From Arthrospiribacter ruber (GTDB taxonomy: Bacteria > Bacteroidota > Bacteroidia > Cytophagales > Cyclobacteriaceae): a stretch of DNA of 64,000 nucleotides. Of this stretch, positions 33,543 to 43,052 are shown one piece after another; the first letter of the stretch is position 1, and each line of letters opens with the position of its first letter. The DNA is taken from the NCBI RefSeq assembly GCF_019343195.1, contig NZ_RPHB01000010.1:1-64000 (forward strand), read 5' to 3'. The notes beneath the pieces are model-generated. The model was not told the DNA's origin. It saw only the letters and a list, made by a program, of their open reading frames with translations, and ran no database searches. A program made the translations under genes and the position numbers.

Positions 33543-35879
33543 TTATTTTTTCTTGTATTTCCTTACGCGCTCATCTTCAATCTTTCCCGACCAATTGAGT
33601 CCAAAGGCAAAGTCGTACTTGTTGCCTTGTTCGTCCACATGGCATTCCATATCATGAGGCACGTCTTCAAATTGTAATTCTACAGTTTTCATGTTTGCAG
33701 GCATTTGTATGGGTAGTAGCCCTGACGGTTCTGTCTTTCCCGTTAAAAGGTCTAATACCACTTGGTCCTGCACTCCAAAGTGCAATAAAATTCCATCGAC
33801 TTGGTTTTCAAATTCCGAAAAAACCAAAGGATTACCGGTTTGGATGACTGTAATTACTGGCTTTTCTCCCATTGCTTTTTTGGTAGTCAATAAGGTTTCC
33901 AATTCTTTGAAATTGGCAGCGGTAATGTTTTTTCCTTTGTAAGTTCGGTTGGTTACTGTTGGGGCAATTACCGGGTCTCCGGCAGCAATGCTCTGGGCTC
34001 TTGCATGTTCAGCCCTGTATGGGCCGTATTGAAGGCTGATAGGAACGTAGCCAGTTCCTCCTTTTTCTCTGTCCTCAGGGTCGTATCCTGTACCTGATTC
34101 CGGATTACTCATAAAGACCAAAGCGACTTCAGCTTCTTCCGGGCTTTTGACCAATTCAAAATAATTTTTGGCAATGGCCAAGCTGATAGCATCCTCCCAT
34201 TTTTCTTCTGACCTTACTCCCCACCAATTGGTAGTGGAAGGGATGAATTTTTGAGGGATATACACCTTAGTTTTTTCCTTAAGAGGAAGGATGGATTCCT
34301 TATTTTTCAACATCACTACAGACTTTAGCTGGGCCTGATAGCCCTCTTCCATAAAGTCTGCTTTACCTACTGTAGCCTTGGTTTCAGCAGGATCCAAATA
34401 AGGGTTTTCAAATAACCCGGCCTGAAATATATTTCTGAGAAGTCTTACAGCTGATTTTTCAAAGCGTGCTCGCATCCATTCTTCACCATGCGCTTCAACT
34501 CCCATTTGGTATGCCGCTAGGACAGGTTTGATGTCATTATTACCACCAAATTGATCTGCGCCGGCCATGATGACTTGATAATGCCTTTCATCAATTGTTT
34601 TTTCCTCCATTCCCCAAGGTTTTCCTCTAAAATCTTCCGGGTTTGGGCCTTCGTTGCCAGTTACTCCCCAATCGGTACAAACTACCCCCTCATAGCCATA
34701 TTCTCCCCTGAGGAGATCTGTGATCAGGTATTCATTAAAGGCATTGGCGGTGTTAAGTTTGTTTTTAGTATCCTGATTATAGGAAATAGTGTAATAAGGC
34801 ATGACTGCTGTGGCGGATTTGGTTTTACCATTGAGTTTAAATGCTCCCTCCGTAAATGGCTTCAGGTGATCTTTTAAATTATCACCTGGGTAAACCGCAA
34901 ATTTTCCATAGGAAAAATGCCCGTCTCTGCCACCTTCTTCAGGGCCTCCTCCAGGCCAATGTTTTACCATTGCATTGACACTGTGAAAGCCCCATCCATT
35001 GTTCGTTTCCTTTTCTCCTTTGGAAGTCTGGAACCCGTCAACATATGCCCTCGCCATATCGGTGGATAAGGTAGGATCCTCACCAAAAGTCCCTTTCAAC
35101 CTGTTCCATCTTGGTTCGGTACCCAAGTCAATCTGGGGGGAAAGGGCAGTGGTCAGACCTAAAGCTCTGTATTCTATTGATGCTACTTCTCCGAATCTTT
35201 CCACTAAGCTTGGATCAAACGTGGCTGCCAAACCCAAAGATTCTGGCCACATGGAGATAGCTCCCCCTGCACCGGCGTTGTATTCCGTACTGGCCACTGG
35301 GCCATGTCTTGGGTCAGAACTGTTGTTGGCAGGGATGCCCATTCCAAGTGCTTCTACAAATGCTTGGGCCTGGTTGTTCCATTTTGCGGCCACTTCCGGG
35401 GTTTCCACCCTTGTCAGCAGTACATGTCTTAGGTTGTCTTCAGTCAGGAATTTCTTTTGTTGGTCGGAAAGGGAATAAGATGGCAAACCACTTTCTTCCA
35501 GGTTTTTGCCGTCATAGGTTCCAGCTCCAAATCCGCCAGATGCTGCAGGGATGGATTGGTGGGAGCTATATAGCATCAAGCCTGCGATCTGTTCTATTGA
35601 AAGCTTTGAAGCCAGGTCTTTGGCTCTTTCTTCGTAACTGAGTCTCCAATCTTCGTAAGGATCAACTTCTCCGTTTTTGTTCAGGTCTTTAAATTTAAGC
35701 CCATCTTTATCCAAAAGATTTATTCCGGAGTTTTTCGAGTAGCCTAGAGTTGCTCCCTTGCTTTGTGTGATTATAGTTATTCCTTCTTCCAACTCCTGTT
35801 CTTGAACATTGTTGGAATCACAGGAAGAAAATGCTATGATAGACAGTAAGACAGCTGCCAAATTATTTGTTTTCATCAT
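33543..35879 (-). CDS. Glycoside hydrolase family 3 lipoprotein (beta-glucosidase-like)
   Basis: This 778-residue protein has a leader ending in AFSSC (Cys20), predicting lipid anchoring. The GH3 N-terminal barrel includes the region VNAMVKHWPGGGPEEGG (substrate-binding KHWPG) and the nucleophile motif VVCTDWGVTG (Asp near residue 403). The GH3 C-terminal alpha/beta sandwich (KSVVMLKNKESILPL) is complete. It removes beta-linked glucose or related sugars from oligosaccharides in the periplasm or at the cell surface. The start at 35879 (or Met 35876) is used rather than 35927, since the leader begins there. It is convergent with the lipoprotein at 33160. Confidence 0.9.
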   Translation of the reverse strand: MMKTNNLAAVLLSIIAFSSCDSNNVQEQELEEGITIITQSKGATLGYSKNSGINLLDKDGLKFKDLNKNGEVDPYEDWRLSYEERAKDLASKLSIEQIAGLMLYSSHQSIPAASGGFGAGTYDGKNLEESGLPSYSLSDQQKKFLTEDNLRHVLLTRVETPEVAAKWNNQAQAFVEALGMGIPANNSSDPRHGPVASTEYNAGAGGAISMWPESLGLAATFDPSLVERFGEVASIEYRALGLTTALSPQIDLGTEPRWNRLKGTFGEDPTLSTDMARAYVDGFQTSKGEKETNNGWGFHSVNAMVKHWPGGGPEEGGRDGHFSYGKFAVYPGDNLKDHLKPFTEGAFKLNGKTKSATAVMPYYTISYNQDTKNKLNTANAFNEYLITDLLRGEYGYEGVVCTDWGVTGNEGPNPEDFRGKPWGMEEKTIDERHYQVIMAGADQFGGNNDIKPVLAAYQMGVEAHGEEWMRARFEKSAVRLLRNIFQAGLFENPYLDPAETKATVGKADFMEEGYQAQLKSVVMLKNKESILPLKEKTKVYIPQKFIPSTTNWWGVRSEEKWEDAISLAIAKNYFELVKSPEEAEVALVFMSNPESGTGYDPEDREKGGTGYVPISLQYGPYRAEHARAQSIAAGDPVIAPTVTNRTYKGKNITAANFKELETLLTTKKAMGEKPVITVIQTGNPLVFSEFENQVDGILLHFGVQDQVVLDLLTGKTEPSGLLPIQMPANMKTVELQFEDVPHDMECHVDEQGNKYDFAFGLNWSGKIEDERVRKYKKK

Positions 35880-36075
35880 TTTAGGGTTTAAAGAATTCAA
35901 ATATATTCCAAAATGTAAAAAACACACAATGATGTTTGTTAATTTAATGAATTGGGTATTTATTTGGGATTAAATAGTTTACAACTACCAATCCTAATAT
36001 GTATATTCCTTTGATAAGATTAGTTTATCTAGTAAAGGATATTTCCCATTATCTTTCTCCCAAACTATTAAACCT

Positions 36076-39000
36076 ATGATAACCTCTAAATGCCTAACAA
36101 GATGCATTCTTGCATTTGTATTTCTCCCGTTTTTGTTTTTTTCCTGTAGCAATAAAAGAAGCGGAGATCCCAAAGTTTTGATTTTCAGCAAAACGGCCGG
36201 TTTTTACCATGAGTCTATTCCTGATGGAATAGCTGCTATTATGAAACTCGGTGCAGAGAATGGATTTCAGGTGGATACCACTACTAATTCAGAACTGATC
36301 AACGAAGAAAATCTGGCCCAATACGCAGCCGTGATCTGGCTCAGCACTACAGGTGATGTGCTCAATCACTATCAGGAAGCTGATTTTGAGCGATACATTC
36401 AGTCAGGTGGGGGGTATGTAGGCATTCATGCCGCAACAGATACAGAATATCATTGGGGTTGGTACAATAGACTTGCCGGAGCATATTTCTGGAATCACCC
36501 TGGGATGGGAGATCCTCATCCAAATGTACAGGATGGTTCCATTAATGTGACGGACCGTACGCATCCTACTACCAGATTTTTACCTGAAATATGGAACAGA
36601 AGAGATGAGTGGTACAGCTTTAAGCAAATGAACCCTGATGTCAATGTTTTGATGGATATAGACGAAGACAGTTATCAGGGAGGTTACGCCATGGGGCATC
36701 ACCCGGTAGCTTGGTATCATGATTTTGACGGTGGAAGGGCATTTTATACAGCTGGCGGTCATACCTCTGAATCTTTTCAGGAAGAACTTTTTCTAAAGCA
36801 CATTTTGGAAGGCATCAAGTATGCGATGGGAGACAATAAGAAACTGGATTATTCCAAAGCCAAAACAAAAAGAGTACCTGAAGAAAATAGGTTTGAGAAG
36901 ACAGCATTGGTAATGGGTGAATTCACCGAGCCAACGGAATTTACAATTTTGCCGAACTTGGACATTTTAGTAGCTCAGAGGAGAGGAGAAGTATTACTCT
37001 ATAAGAACGGAGACAGTACGGCAAGAGAAGTAGCCAAGCTGGATGTGTATTGGAAAACGGACATACGCGGGGTCAATGCCGAAGAAGGTCTTATGGGAAT
37101 GCAGAAAGATCCGGATTTTAAAAACAACGGGCACGTTTTCGTTTTCTATGCTCCTAGTGGCGATAAAGAAATCAACAGGCTGTCAAGGTTTACTTTTAAA
37201 AATGATACTTGGGACATGGAATCTGAGAAGGTGGTTCTGGAATTTTACTCCCAGAGAAACATCTGCTGTCATACCGGTGGATCAATAGCATTTGACAAAG
37301 ATGGATTACTTTATTTGTCCACAGGTGACAACAGTACTCCTTTTGACCAATCCAATAGTACTTATGTCAACAGAGGGTTTGCTCCTTTGGATGATCGTCC
37401 CGGATTTGAGCAGTTTGATGCGAGAAGGAGTTCAGGTAATTCCAATGACCTAAGAGGTAAAATCCTCAGAATAAAAGTCAATCCTGATGGTTCTTATGAC
37501 ATCCCTGATGGGAACTTGTATCCAAAAGGTATGGATAAAACTAGGCCCGAGATATATGTGCAGGGCAACCGTAACCCATATAGGATTACAGTTGACCAGA
37601 AAACAGGGTTTCTTTATTGGGGAGAAGTAGGACCTGATGCCAGTGCTGACAGTTTGGATACAAGAGGGCCCATGGGTTATGATGAAGTCAATCAGGCCAG
37701 AAAGGCAGGTAATTTCGGCTGGCCTTATATTATTGCAGACAATTACTCTTATGTAGAGTATGACTATGGAACTGGTGTTTCAGGTATTACCTATGACCCT
37801 GCCAAGCCAATCAATAATTCCAGAAATAATACAGGGTTAAGAGAACTGCCTCCTACTGAACCGGCATTTATCTGGTATCCTTATGGTGCTTCAGCAGAAT
37901 TCCCTCAAGTAGGTACAGGAGGGAGAAACGCCATGGCAGGTCCGGTATATTATACGGACATGTTTCCGAAGGATACAAGATATCCTGATTATTACGATGG
38001 AAAGCTCTTCATCTATGAATGGGTGAGGGGTTGGATTAAGGTAGTAACCATGAAGCCGAATGGAGATTTCGATAAAATGGAGCCATTTATGTCCACTACC
38101 AAATTGAACGGATTGATTGATATGGAAGTGGGGCCTGATGGTAAACTTTACCTTTTGGAGTATGGAAATGGCTGGTTTACCAAAAATCCCGACTCCGGAT
38201 TGTTTAGGGTAGATTTCAATGACGGTAATAGAACTCCAGTGGTGGCGGGGATTTCTGTGGACAAGACCTCTGGCTCATTGCCATTCACCGCTACTTTTAC
38301 AGCAGATGCTAGTGATCCTGAAAATGACCCTCTGACTTATGTGTGGGATTTGGGTAACGGAGTAGTCAAAACTACATCAGAACCTAAACTGCAACACACT
38401 TTTGACAAAGTGGGAGACTATGATGTGCAAGTGGAGGTGAAGGATCCGAGCAACCTTAGCGCAAAAAGTGGTATTGTGTCGGTTTATGCCGGTAACGTTG
38501 CTCCTGAAGTGAATATCAAGCTTCTAGGAAATCAGACATTTTATTTCCCTGGAAGTCCTGTCAAATATACGGTTTCCGTAAATGATCCTGACGATCCTGA
38601 AGCAGGAAGTGATTTGTCTACGCTTTATGTATCTGCAGATTACATTTCTGGACTTGATCAGGCAGAAGCTTCAAAAGGCCACTTGATCATGACAGATGCC
38701 ATGACCGGAAAGAGCCTTATCAGTTCTCTGACCTGTAAAACCTGTCACAAAGAAGATGAAGCTTCCATAGGTCCTTCCTATACAGAAGTAGCAAGAAAGT
38801 ACAGGAGAAATCCGAACGTGACAGATTATCTTGTCAATAAAATCCAAAAAGGTGGAGGAGGTGTTTGGGGAGAAACGGTCATGCCTGCCAACCCGGAACT
38901 TTCTTATTCTGATGCCAGCAAAATAGTAGCATACATCACCAGTCTTGGCAGGAGAGGGGCAGAAGAAAAGCCATCACTTCCGGCTGAAGGTAATGTAGAC

Positions 39001-39531
39001 CCTCTCGTGGGTAAGCCTGCAAGCGAAAATGGTGTGTTTGTGCTATCGGCCAGTTTTACAGATAGAGGAAGTGAAAATATTAAGCCATTGACTGGTAATA
39101 CTGCTGTTACCTTGAGGAGTCCTTCTATGGATTTTTCACAGGTCAAAAATTACGAAGGCTTTAACAATGTGTCTTTTGGTGGCAGGACTTTACTTATTGC
39201 GCCATCAGAAGGAAGTGGCTACTTCGAATTGCCGGAAGTAGATTTGACCGGAGTGAAGTCTCTGACTTTGATCGGAGGTGGTCAGGAAGCGACTACAGTT
39301 GGGTATCAGATAGAAATCAGACAGGATTCTCCAACTGGAAATAAGTTGGCAGAAGGAACATTCAAAACACAAAAAGGAATGGGGCCTGAAGGCAGACCAA
39401 TGGGTATGTTGCAACTCAACCTAAATGAATCTGGAGACTCCAAGCCTCAAAAATTGTTTATAATCTCTAAGCCTAAAGAAGGCGAAAGTGAAATGGCAGC
39501 TTTCTACTCAGTGGAGTTCAAAGCCAAGTGA
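36076..39531 (+). CDS. Five-domain lipoprotein: ThuA / sugar dehydrogenase / PKD / cytochrome c / CBM-like
   Basis: This 1151-residue lipoprotein has a leader ending LFFSC (Cys24). Its domains are: ThuA (about 30-250, VLIFSKTAGFYHESIPDGI, GGGYVGIHAATDTEYHW); a glucose/sorbosone-dehydrogenase-type beta-propeller (about 275-715, GGRNAMAGPVYY); a PKD domain (about 720-810, LPFTATFTADASDPEND); a cytochrome c heme motif CKTCH near residue 886 (SLTCKTCHKEDEASIG), with VMPANPELS as the distal Met region; and a jelly-roll CBM-like tail (about 975-1151). Such combinations occur in Bacteroidota, and the substrate is an unidentified sugar. The built-in cytochrome suggests that electrons leave directly to a respiratory acceptor (inference). 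A strong terminator follows. Confidence 0.85.
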   Translation: MITSKCLTRCILAFVFLPFLFFSCSNKRSGDPKVLIFSKTAGFYHESIPDGIAAIMKLGAENGFQVDTTTNSELINEENLAQYAAVIWLSTTGDVLNHYQEADFERYIQSGGGYVGIHAATDTEYHWGWYNRLAGAYFWNHPGMGDPHPNVQDGSINVTDRTHPTTRFLPEIWNRRDEWYSFKQMNPDVNVLMDIDEDSYQGGYAMGHHPVAWYHDFDGGRAFYTAGGHTSESFQEELFLKHILEGIKYAMGDNKKLDYSKAKTKRVPEENRFEKTALVMGEFTEPTEFTILPNLDILVAQRRGEVLLYKNGDSTAREVAKLDVYWKTDIRGVNAEEGLMGMQKDPDFKNNGHVFVFYAPSGDKEINRLSRFTFKNDTWDMESEKVVLEFYSQRNICCHTGGSIAFDKDGLLYLSTGDNSTPFDQSNSTYVNRGFAPLDDRPGFEQFDARRSSGNSNDLRGKILRIKVNPDGSYDIPDGNLYPKGMDKTRPEIYVQGNRNPYRITVDQKTGFLYWGEVGPDASADSLDTRGPMGYDEVNQARKAGNFGWPYIIADNYSYVEYDYGTGVSGITYDPAKPINNSRNNTGLRELPPTEPAFIWYPYGASAEFPQVGTGGRNAMAGPVYYTDMFPKDTRYPDYYDGKLFIYEWVRGWIKVVTMKPNGDFDKMEPFMSTTKLNGLIDMEVGPDGKLYLLEYGNGWFTKNPDSGLFRVDFNDGNRTPVVAGISVDKTSGSLPFTATFTADASDPENDPLTYVWDLGNGVVKTTSEPKLQHTFDKVGDYDVQVEVKDPSNLSAKSGIVSVYAGNVAPEVNIKLLGNQTFYFPGSPVKYTVSVNDPDDPEAGSDLSTLYVSADYISGLDQAEASKGHLIMTDAMTGKSLISSLTCKTCHKEDEASIGPSYTEVARKYRRNPNVTDYLVNKIQKGGGGVWGETVMPANPELSYSDASKIVAYITSLGRRGAEEKPSLPAEGNVDPLVGKPASENGVFVLSASFTDRGSENIKPLTGNTAVTLRSPSMDFSQVKNYEGFNNVSFGGRTLLIAPSEGSGYFELPEVDLTGVKSLTLIGGGQEATTVGYQIEIRQDSPTGNKLAEGTFKTQKGMGPEGRPMGMLQLNLNESGDSKPQKLFIISKPKEGESEMAAFYSVEFKAK

Positions 39532-39550
39532 TCTAAGCCTAATGAAAAGT

Positions 39551-39588
39551 AAAAGAGGCTGTCTCTGAATCGAGAGACAGCCTCTTTT
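39551..39588. terminator. Bidirectional terminator between convergent genes
   Basis: AAAAGAGGCTGTCTCT (39551-39566) pairs perfectly with AGAGACAGCCTCTTTT (39573-39588) over a 6-nt loop, a 16-bp stem that includes the A/T runs. Confidence 0.8.
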
Positions 39589-39745
39589 CGTTTTGAATCT
39601 TGGATTGTCTTCCCCTGACAATTTTCCGTTCTGGTTTTTTAAGTCACTGATACAAATAGTTTGGTTGTGTATGAGTGCCCTGGGGTCTGGGAAAGGGAAA
39701 AACGCTTAATCGCAAATTCAATATTTTTTGGAAGAATAAATCAGC

Positions 39746-40489
39746 TTACTTTAAGGGAGAAAAACCCAGAGGTTTAAAATAAACTGACTCTATCTTTTCG
39801 ACTATTTTTCCGTCTTTTTCCGAATCATCCCGGACCTTGACCCACTCAGGATCTTTGCCGAATTCCGAGAATGATTTTTTACCGGCCTCTTCAGAATCAT
39901 GGGCCAAAAGGTAGACCAGACGGCTTTGATTTCCTTCTTTTTCATCTGTATACCAATACGCAATATTGGTCATTCCATGATTTTCAAAGAGTTTTCTGGT
40001 GTGGTCCCGAAATCTTTTATGGATGTTTTCTACTTTTCCGGGCAGCATATAGTAAGTCCTCAATTCAAATACTTTACCGCTTTCTGGTAGCATCAGTACA
40101 CCTTGGGGGCTGAGTTCTTTGTCTATATTCATGAAAGTCTGCGTAACTTTTGCGACCAAGGGCCCATTTTCTTCAGAGGCTTCCCGGGCCTGATTCCATT
40201 CAGGATCACTTCCGAAACTTGCCCATGAAGCATCACGTGCAGCTCTGTCAGGATATCCAAGAATGAAGGTGAGGTATTCAGGATTATCCCCTAGAGGAAG
40301 AAAGTAGGCTACATTTTCAATTCCATGTTTTTCAAAAAGCTTCAGCGTATGGTTCTCAAATCGGTCTACTAGATCTTGCATCTTCCCCTCGTGCACGGTG
40401 TATTGTCTCATTTCAAAAAATTGACTTTCTTGGGCATGACAGAATAATGAACACATTATGGCTGTGATAATAAACAGTGATTTTTTCAT
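39746..40489 (-). CDS. NIPSNAP family secreted protein (two-domain)
   Basis: This 247-residue protein has a signal peptide (MKKSLFIITAIMCSLFCHAQ) and two tandem NIPSNAP dimeric ferredoxin-like domains. These show as the repeated phrases FFEMRQYTVHEGKMQDLVDRF with NHTLKLFEKHGIENVAYFLP, and FELRTYYMLPGKVENIHKRF with DHTRKLFENHGMTNIAYWYT. Start 40489 overlaps the stop of the TMEM220-like gene (ATGA). The function of this bacterial group is unknown. Confidence 0.85.
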   Translation of the reverse strand: MKKSLFIITAIMCSLFCHAQESQFFEMRQYTVHEGKMQDLVDRFENHTLKLFEKHGIENVAYFLPLGDNPEYLTFILGYPDRAARDASWASFGSDPEWNQAREASEENGPLVAKVTQTFMNIDKELSPQGVLMLPESGKVFELRTYYMLPGKVENIHKRFRDHTRKLFENHGMTNIAYWYTDEKEGNQSRLVYLLAHDSEEAGKKSFSEFGKDPEWVKVRDDSEKDGKIVEKIESVYFKPLGFSPLK

Positions 40490-40875
40490 AGTTTTTGGCT
40501 TTGAGTTTTTTGTTTTTTCCAACCTAAGAAAGCAGAGAAAGATAGTACGGCTGCCACAATCAACAAGCCAAATGTTTCTCTAGCCTCTTCAGATTCTTGG
40601 GTTTTCATAGTAAGGTCTTTTTGTTCCATTTCATAACTGACCCATTCGGTCACTGAATCCGGGAAAAAATAAATGGCACCGATAATACAGGCAATAATGG
40701 CAATAGAAAGTGGTATCAAGGGATGCTTGCCTTTGACTGCCAAAGCAGAAAACAAAGCCGCACCAATATAAATTGGAGCCCAGATCTCTGGGTCAGGGTC
40801 ATTTAGCTGCCAATAGGCAAAAAGGAGAAAAGCAAAGAACCAAAATACAAAAAAGTACTTTGAGAAATTTTTCAT
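40486..40875 (-). CDS. TMEM220-like small membrane protein
   Basis: This 129-residue protein has three to four hydrophobic helices. The first-helix phrase FFAFLLFAYWQLNDPDPEIW followed by APIYIGAALFSAL matches the transmembrane 220 family. The start at 40875 is used because the longer frame only adds sequence from the upstream gap. The role is unknown. Its stop overlaps the NIPSNAP start, indicating co-expression. Confidence 0.75.
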   Translation of the reverse strand: MKNFSKYFFVFWFFAFLLFAYWQLNDPDPEIWAPIYIGAALFSALAVKGKHPLIPLSIAIIACIIGAIYFFPDSVTEWVSYEMEQKDLTMKTQESEEARETFGLLIVAAVLSFSAFLGWKKQKTQSQKL

Positions 40876-40981
40876 AGGTTTTCGGGTTTGTGATTGAGAA
40901 TTTGAAGATAAAAAAATAAGTATCAAAATAGTGCAAAAATCCCTGATTGGTTTCTTCTTTTGCGTAGCGGTAGTATAGTAA

Positions 40982-41917
40982 TTACCAGAATCTGAATCTT
41001 TTTTCGTAAATCCTATTTCGGAAGATCCAGTTGTCCCAGATGTCCTGTGATAAATAGAGCTCAACCCCTACATTGATACTGAGGTAGCCATCATATCTTT
41101 CTGTAAGTCCTGACCCTCTTCTTACCCTGCCATTGTTTCTTAGGATTTTGTCCACGTCGGGTTCTCCGTTTTCACGGATAAAATCCGGGTTCCTTATGGC
41201 CAGCCTCAACCTGTCCGGATTAGGGCCTTCACCGTTAGTACCGTAGTCCCTTACCAAGTCCAGGTAAAATTCACTTACATTGAAGGCTGAGATATCATCC
41301 ATATAATCTGTCAGGGTCCATCTGTAGTTAATTTCCAGAAAGAGATCTGCCCAGACATTGGCTTTGTACTTCATTCCTATGCCTGTCGGAAATACGATAA
41401 TGTATTTATTGTAAGGATTGTTTTCTACTTGCAAAGGGCGTAAAGGCACCCATTCCCCTCTCAGCCTGGCTTCGGGATCATTGGTAGAAATTCCTACTCC
41501 TGCGAAAGCATAAAAGTTGAGAAAGTCTCTGGTAATGTTGTATTGACGTACTGGCTTCAGATATATTTCACCAATGGCAGATGCTTCCCAGTTGCGTGCT
41601 CTGAAGTGTAAGTTTCTAGGCTGCCTAAGGCTTCGTGGATCTGCCGGAGGGTCTTGACCTGAAATTTCATAATAGGTGCCTTCCACTCTTGCCTTGATAT
41701 GTGTGCCCAAGACCCTCCTTACCGCAAAATTTACATTCCAGTCCGGCTGTATGCCTTCATTGTATTTCCATAGCGAATAAAGTTCTCCAAAATATTGAGT
41801 AGGACCAGCTGAGGCAGAAATTGACCAAGGGGTTTCAAAGCGATATCTGTAAAAGCTTTGGGAAGCCACTTCCAAAGAAAGCAGCGCAAAAATCAACGAA
41901 AATATTACCCTTTTCAT
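40982..41917 (-). CDS. DUF6089-like outer-membrane beta-barrel protein
   Basis: This 311-residue protein has a signal peptide (MKRVIFSLIFALLSLEVASQ) and a barrel-like alternation with the opening WSISASAGPTQYFGELYS, as in DUF6089 proteins of Bacteroidota. A long region near residues 200-270 is rich in Arg, Asp and Asn. It ends in aromatic residues (RFRFW), typical of an outer-membrane signal. The function is unknown. It is upstream of the TMEM220-like and NIPSNAP genes, on the same strand. Confidence 0.75.
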   Translation of the reverse strand: MKRVIFSLIFALLSLEVASQSFYRYRFETPWSISASAGPTQYFGELYSLWKYNEGIQPDWNVNFAVRRVLGTHIKARVEGTYYEISGQDPPADPRSLRQPRNLHFRARNWEASAIGEIYLKPVRQYNITRDFLNFYAFAGVGISTNDPEARLRGEWVPLRPLQVENNPYNKYIIVFPTGIGMKYKANVWADLFLEINYRWTLTDYMDDISAFNVSEFYLDLVRDYGTNGEGPNPDRLRLAIRNPDFIRENGEPDVDKILRNNGRVRRGSGLTERYDGYLSINVGVELYLSQDIWDNWIFRNRIYEKRFRFW

Positions 41918-41990
41918 CCCTTGGAAATTAAGGCATAAGGTCCGGGTGAATTAAATGGAACAAATGCGCAATAAAGAAATGGAAAAAAGA

Positions 41991-42893
41991 TCAATTATTC
42001 AATTTTTCTGCTCCGGATATGATATGTATATCTCTCTGAGGGAATGGGATTTCTATATTTTCCTCCCCAAACCTTCTGAATATTTCGAAATAAAGCTGGC
42101 TTTTCAGTACCCTGGGCTTGTTGACATATTCACTGGTCCATACCCTGAGAATGAAATTGAGGCTGCTGTCGTCAAATTCATCAAAAAGAACATCTGGGGC
42201 TGGAGTCTTTAGAATATGCTCGTTTTGATCTGCTACTTCAAGTAAGATTTTCTTTACCTTTTCCGGATTTTCTTTGTAAGACACCCCTACTGGAAAATTG
42301 AATCTAACTTTCCGGTCATTATGTGACCAGTTGATCACCTGGCTATCAATAAACTGGGAGTTCGGTATGATGACACTTATATTGTCATTGGTGACCACTG
42401 TTGTTGACCTTGCCGAAATCTTGATTACATCCCCATTGATGTCTCCCACCTCAATTCTGTCTCCAATCTTTATTGGTTGCTCAAACAAGATGATTAACCC
42501 ACTTATGAAGTTATTGGTGATGTTTTGGAGACCAAAACCAATACCTACACCCAATGCACCTGCCAGAATTCCAAATGCACTAAGATCAATGCCATTGGTC
42601 TGCATGATCGAAAATAACCCAGCAATGACCAGGATATATTTCACAATGATTCCAACGGACTGCCTAGTTCCACGCTCAATTCTGTATCTTTTCAATACTC
42701 TGTTGACCAAAACCCTTCTGATCCATTCTGAAAGTAAAAAAAGTATGGTGACAGAAATGATCAAGGTAATTAATAAGCCAATGGTAAGGCTGGAATCTCC
42801 GATTGAAAAAAGCTTGACACTCATCAGGTCATTGAAAAATTCCAAAAACTCCCCTATTTTTCCCTTCTTAAAATCCCAAAATTGCTCTCCCAT
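41991..42893 (-). CDS. MscS-type mechanosensitive ion channel
   Basis: This 300-residue protein has two to three N-terminal helices, then the pore helix and gate region SAFGILAGALGVGIGFGLQN with NITNNFISGLIILFEQPIKI, followed by the beta domain (GDRIEVGDINGDVIKI, TVVTNDNISVIIPNSQFI). It releases small solutes on hypo-osmotic shock. The size is that of the minimal MscS. It is divergent from the GNAT-nitrilase gene. Confidence 0.9.
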   Translation of the reverse strand: MGEQFWDFKKGKIGEFLEFFNDLMSVKLFSIGDSSLTIGLLITLIISVTILFLLSEWIRRVLVNRVLKRYRIERGTRQSVGIIVKYILVIAGLFSIMQTNGIDLSAFGILAGALGVGIGFGLQNITNNFISGLIILFEQPIKIGDRIEVGDINGDVIKISARSTTVVTNDNISVIIPNSQFIDSQVINWSHNDRKVRFNFPVGVSYKENPEKVKKILLEVADQNEHILKTPAPDVLFDEFDDSSLNFILRVWTSEYVNKPRVLKSQLYFEIFRRFGEENIEIPFPQRDIHIISGAEKLNN

Positions 42894-43040
42894 AAGTATT
42901 GAATTCCTATTAGTAGCTTTAAATTTAAACTTTCTGGAGATTATTTAATCCCTTGGCTAAATAATTGTTTGAAAAACAGTATATAGTTTCGTTTGTTGAC
43001 CTTAAGAAGATGGTTTTAAAATTATTGTTTGAATTTTGGT

Positions 43041-43048
43041 TAATTTTG
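43041..43048 (+). promoter_or_regulatory. -7 promoter element close to the GNAT-nitrilase start
   Basis: TAATTTTG matches TAnnTTTG and ends 4 bp before the ATG at 43053, so the transcript may be nearly leaderless. No clear -33 element was found. Confidence 0.45.
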
Positions 43049-43052
43049 TGTC

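Noticed and set aside
42298-42948. A 216-codon frame antisense to the MscS gene
   Set aside because: It mirrors a well-supported channel gene on the other strand and resembles no family.
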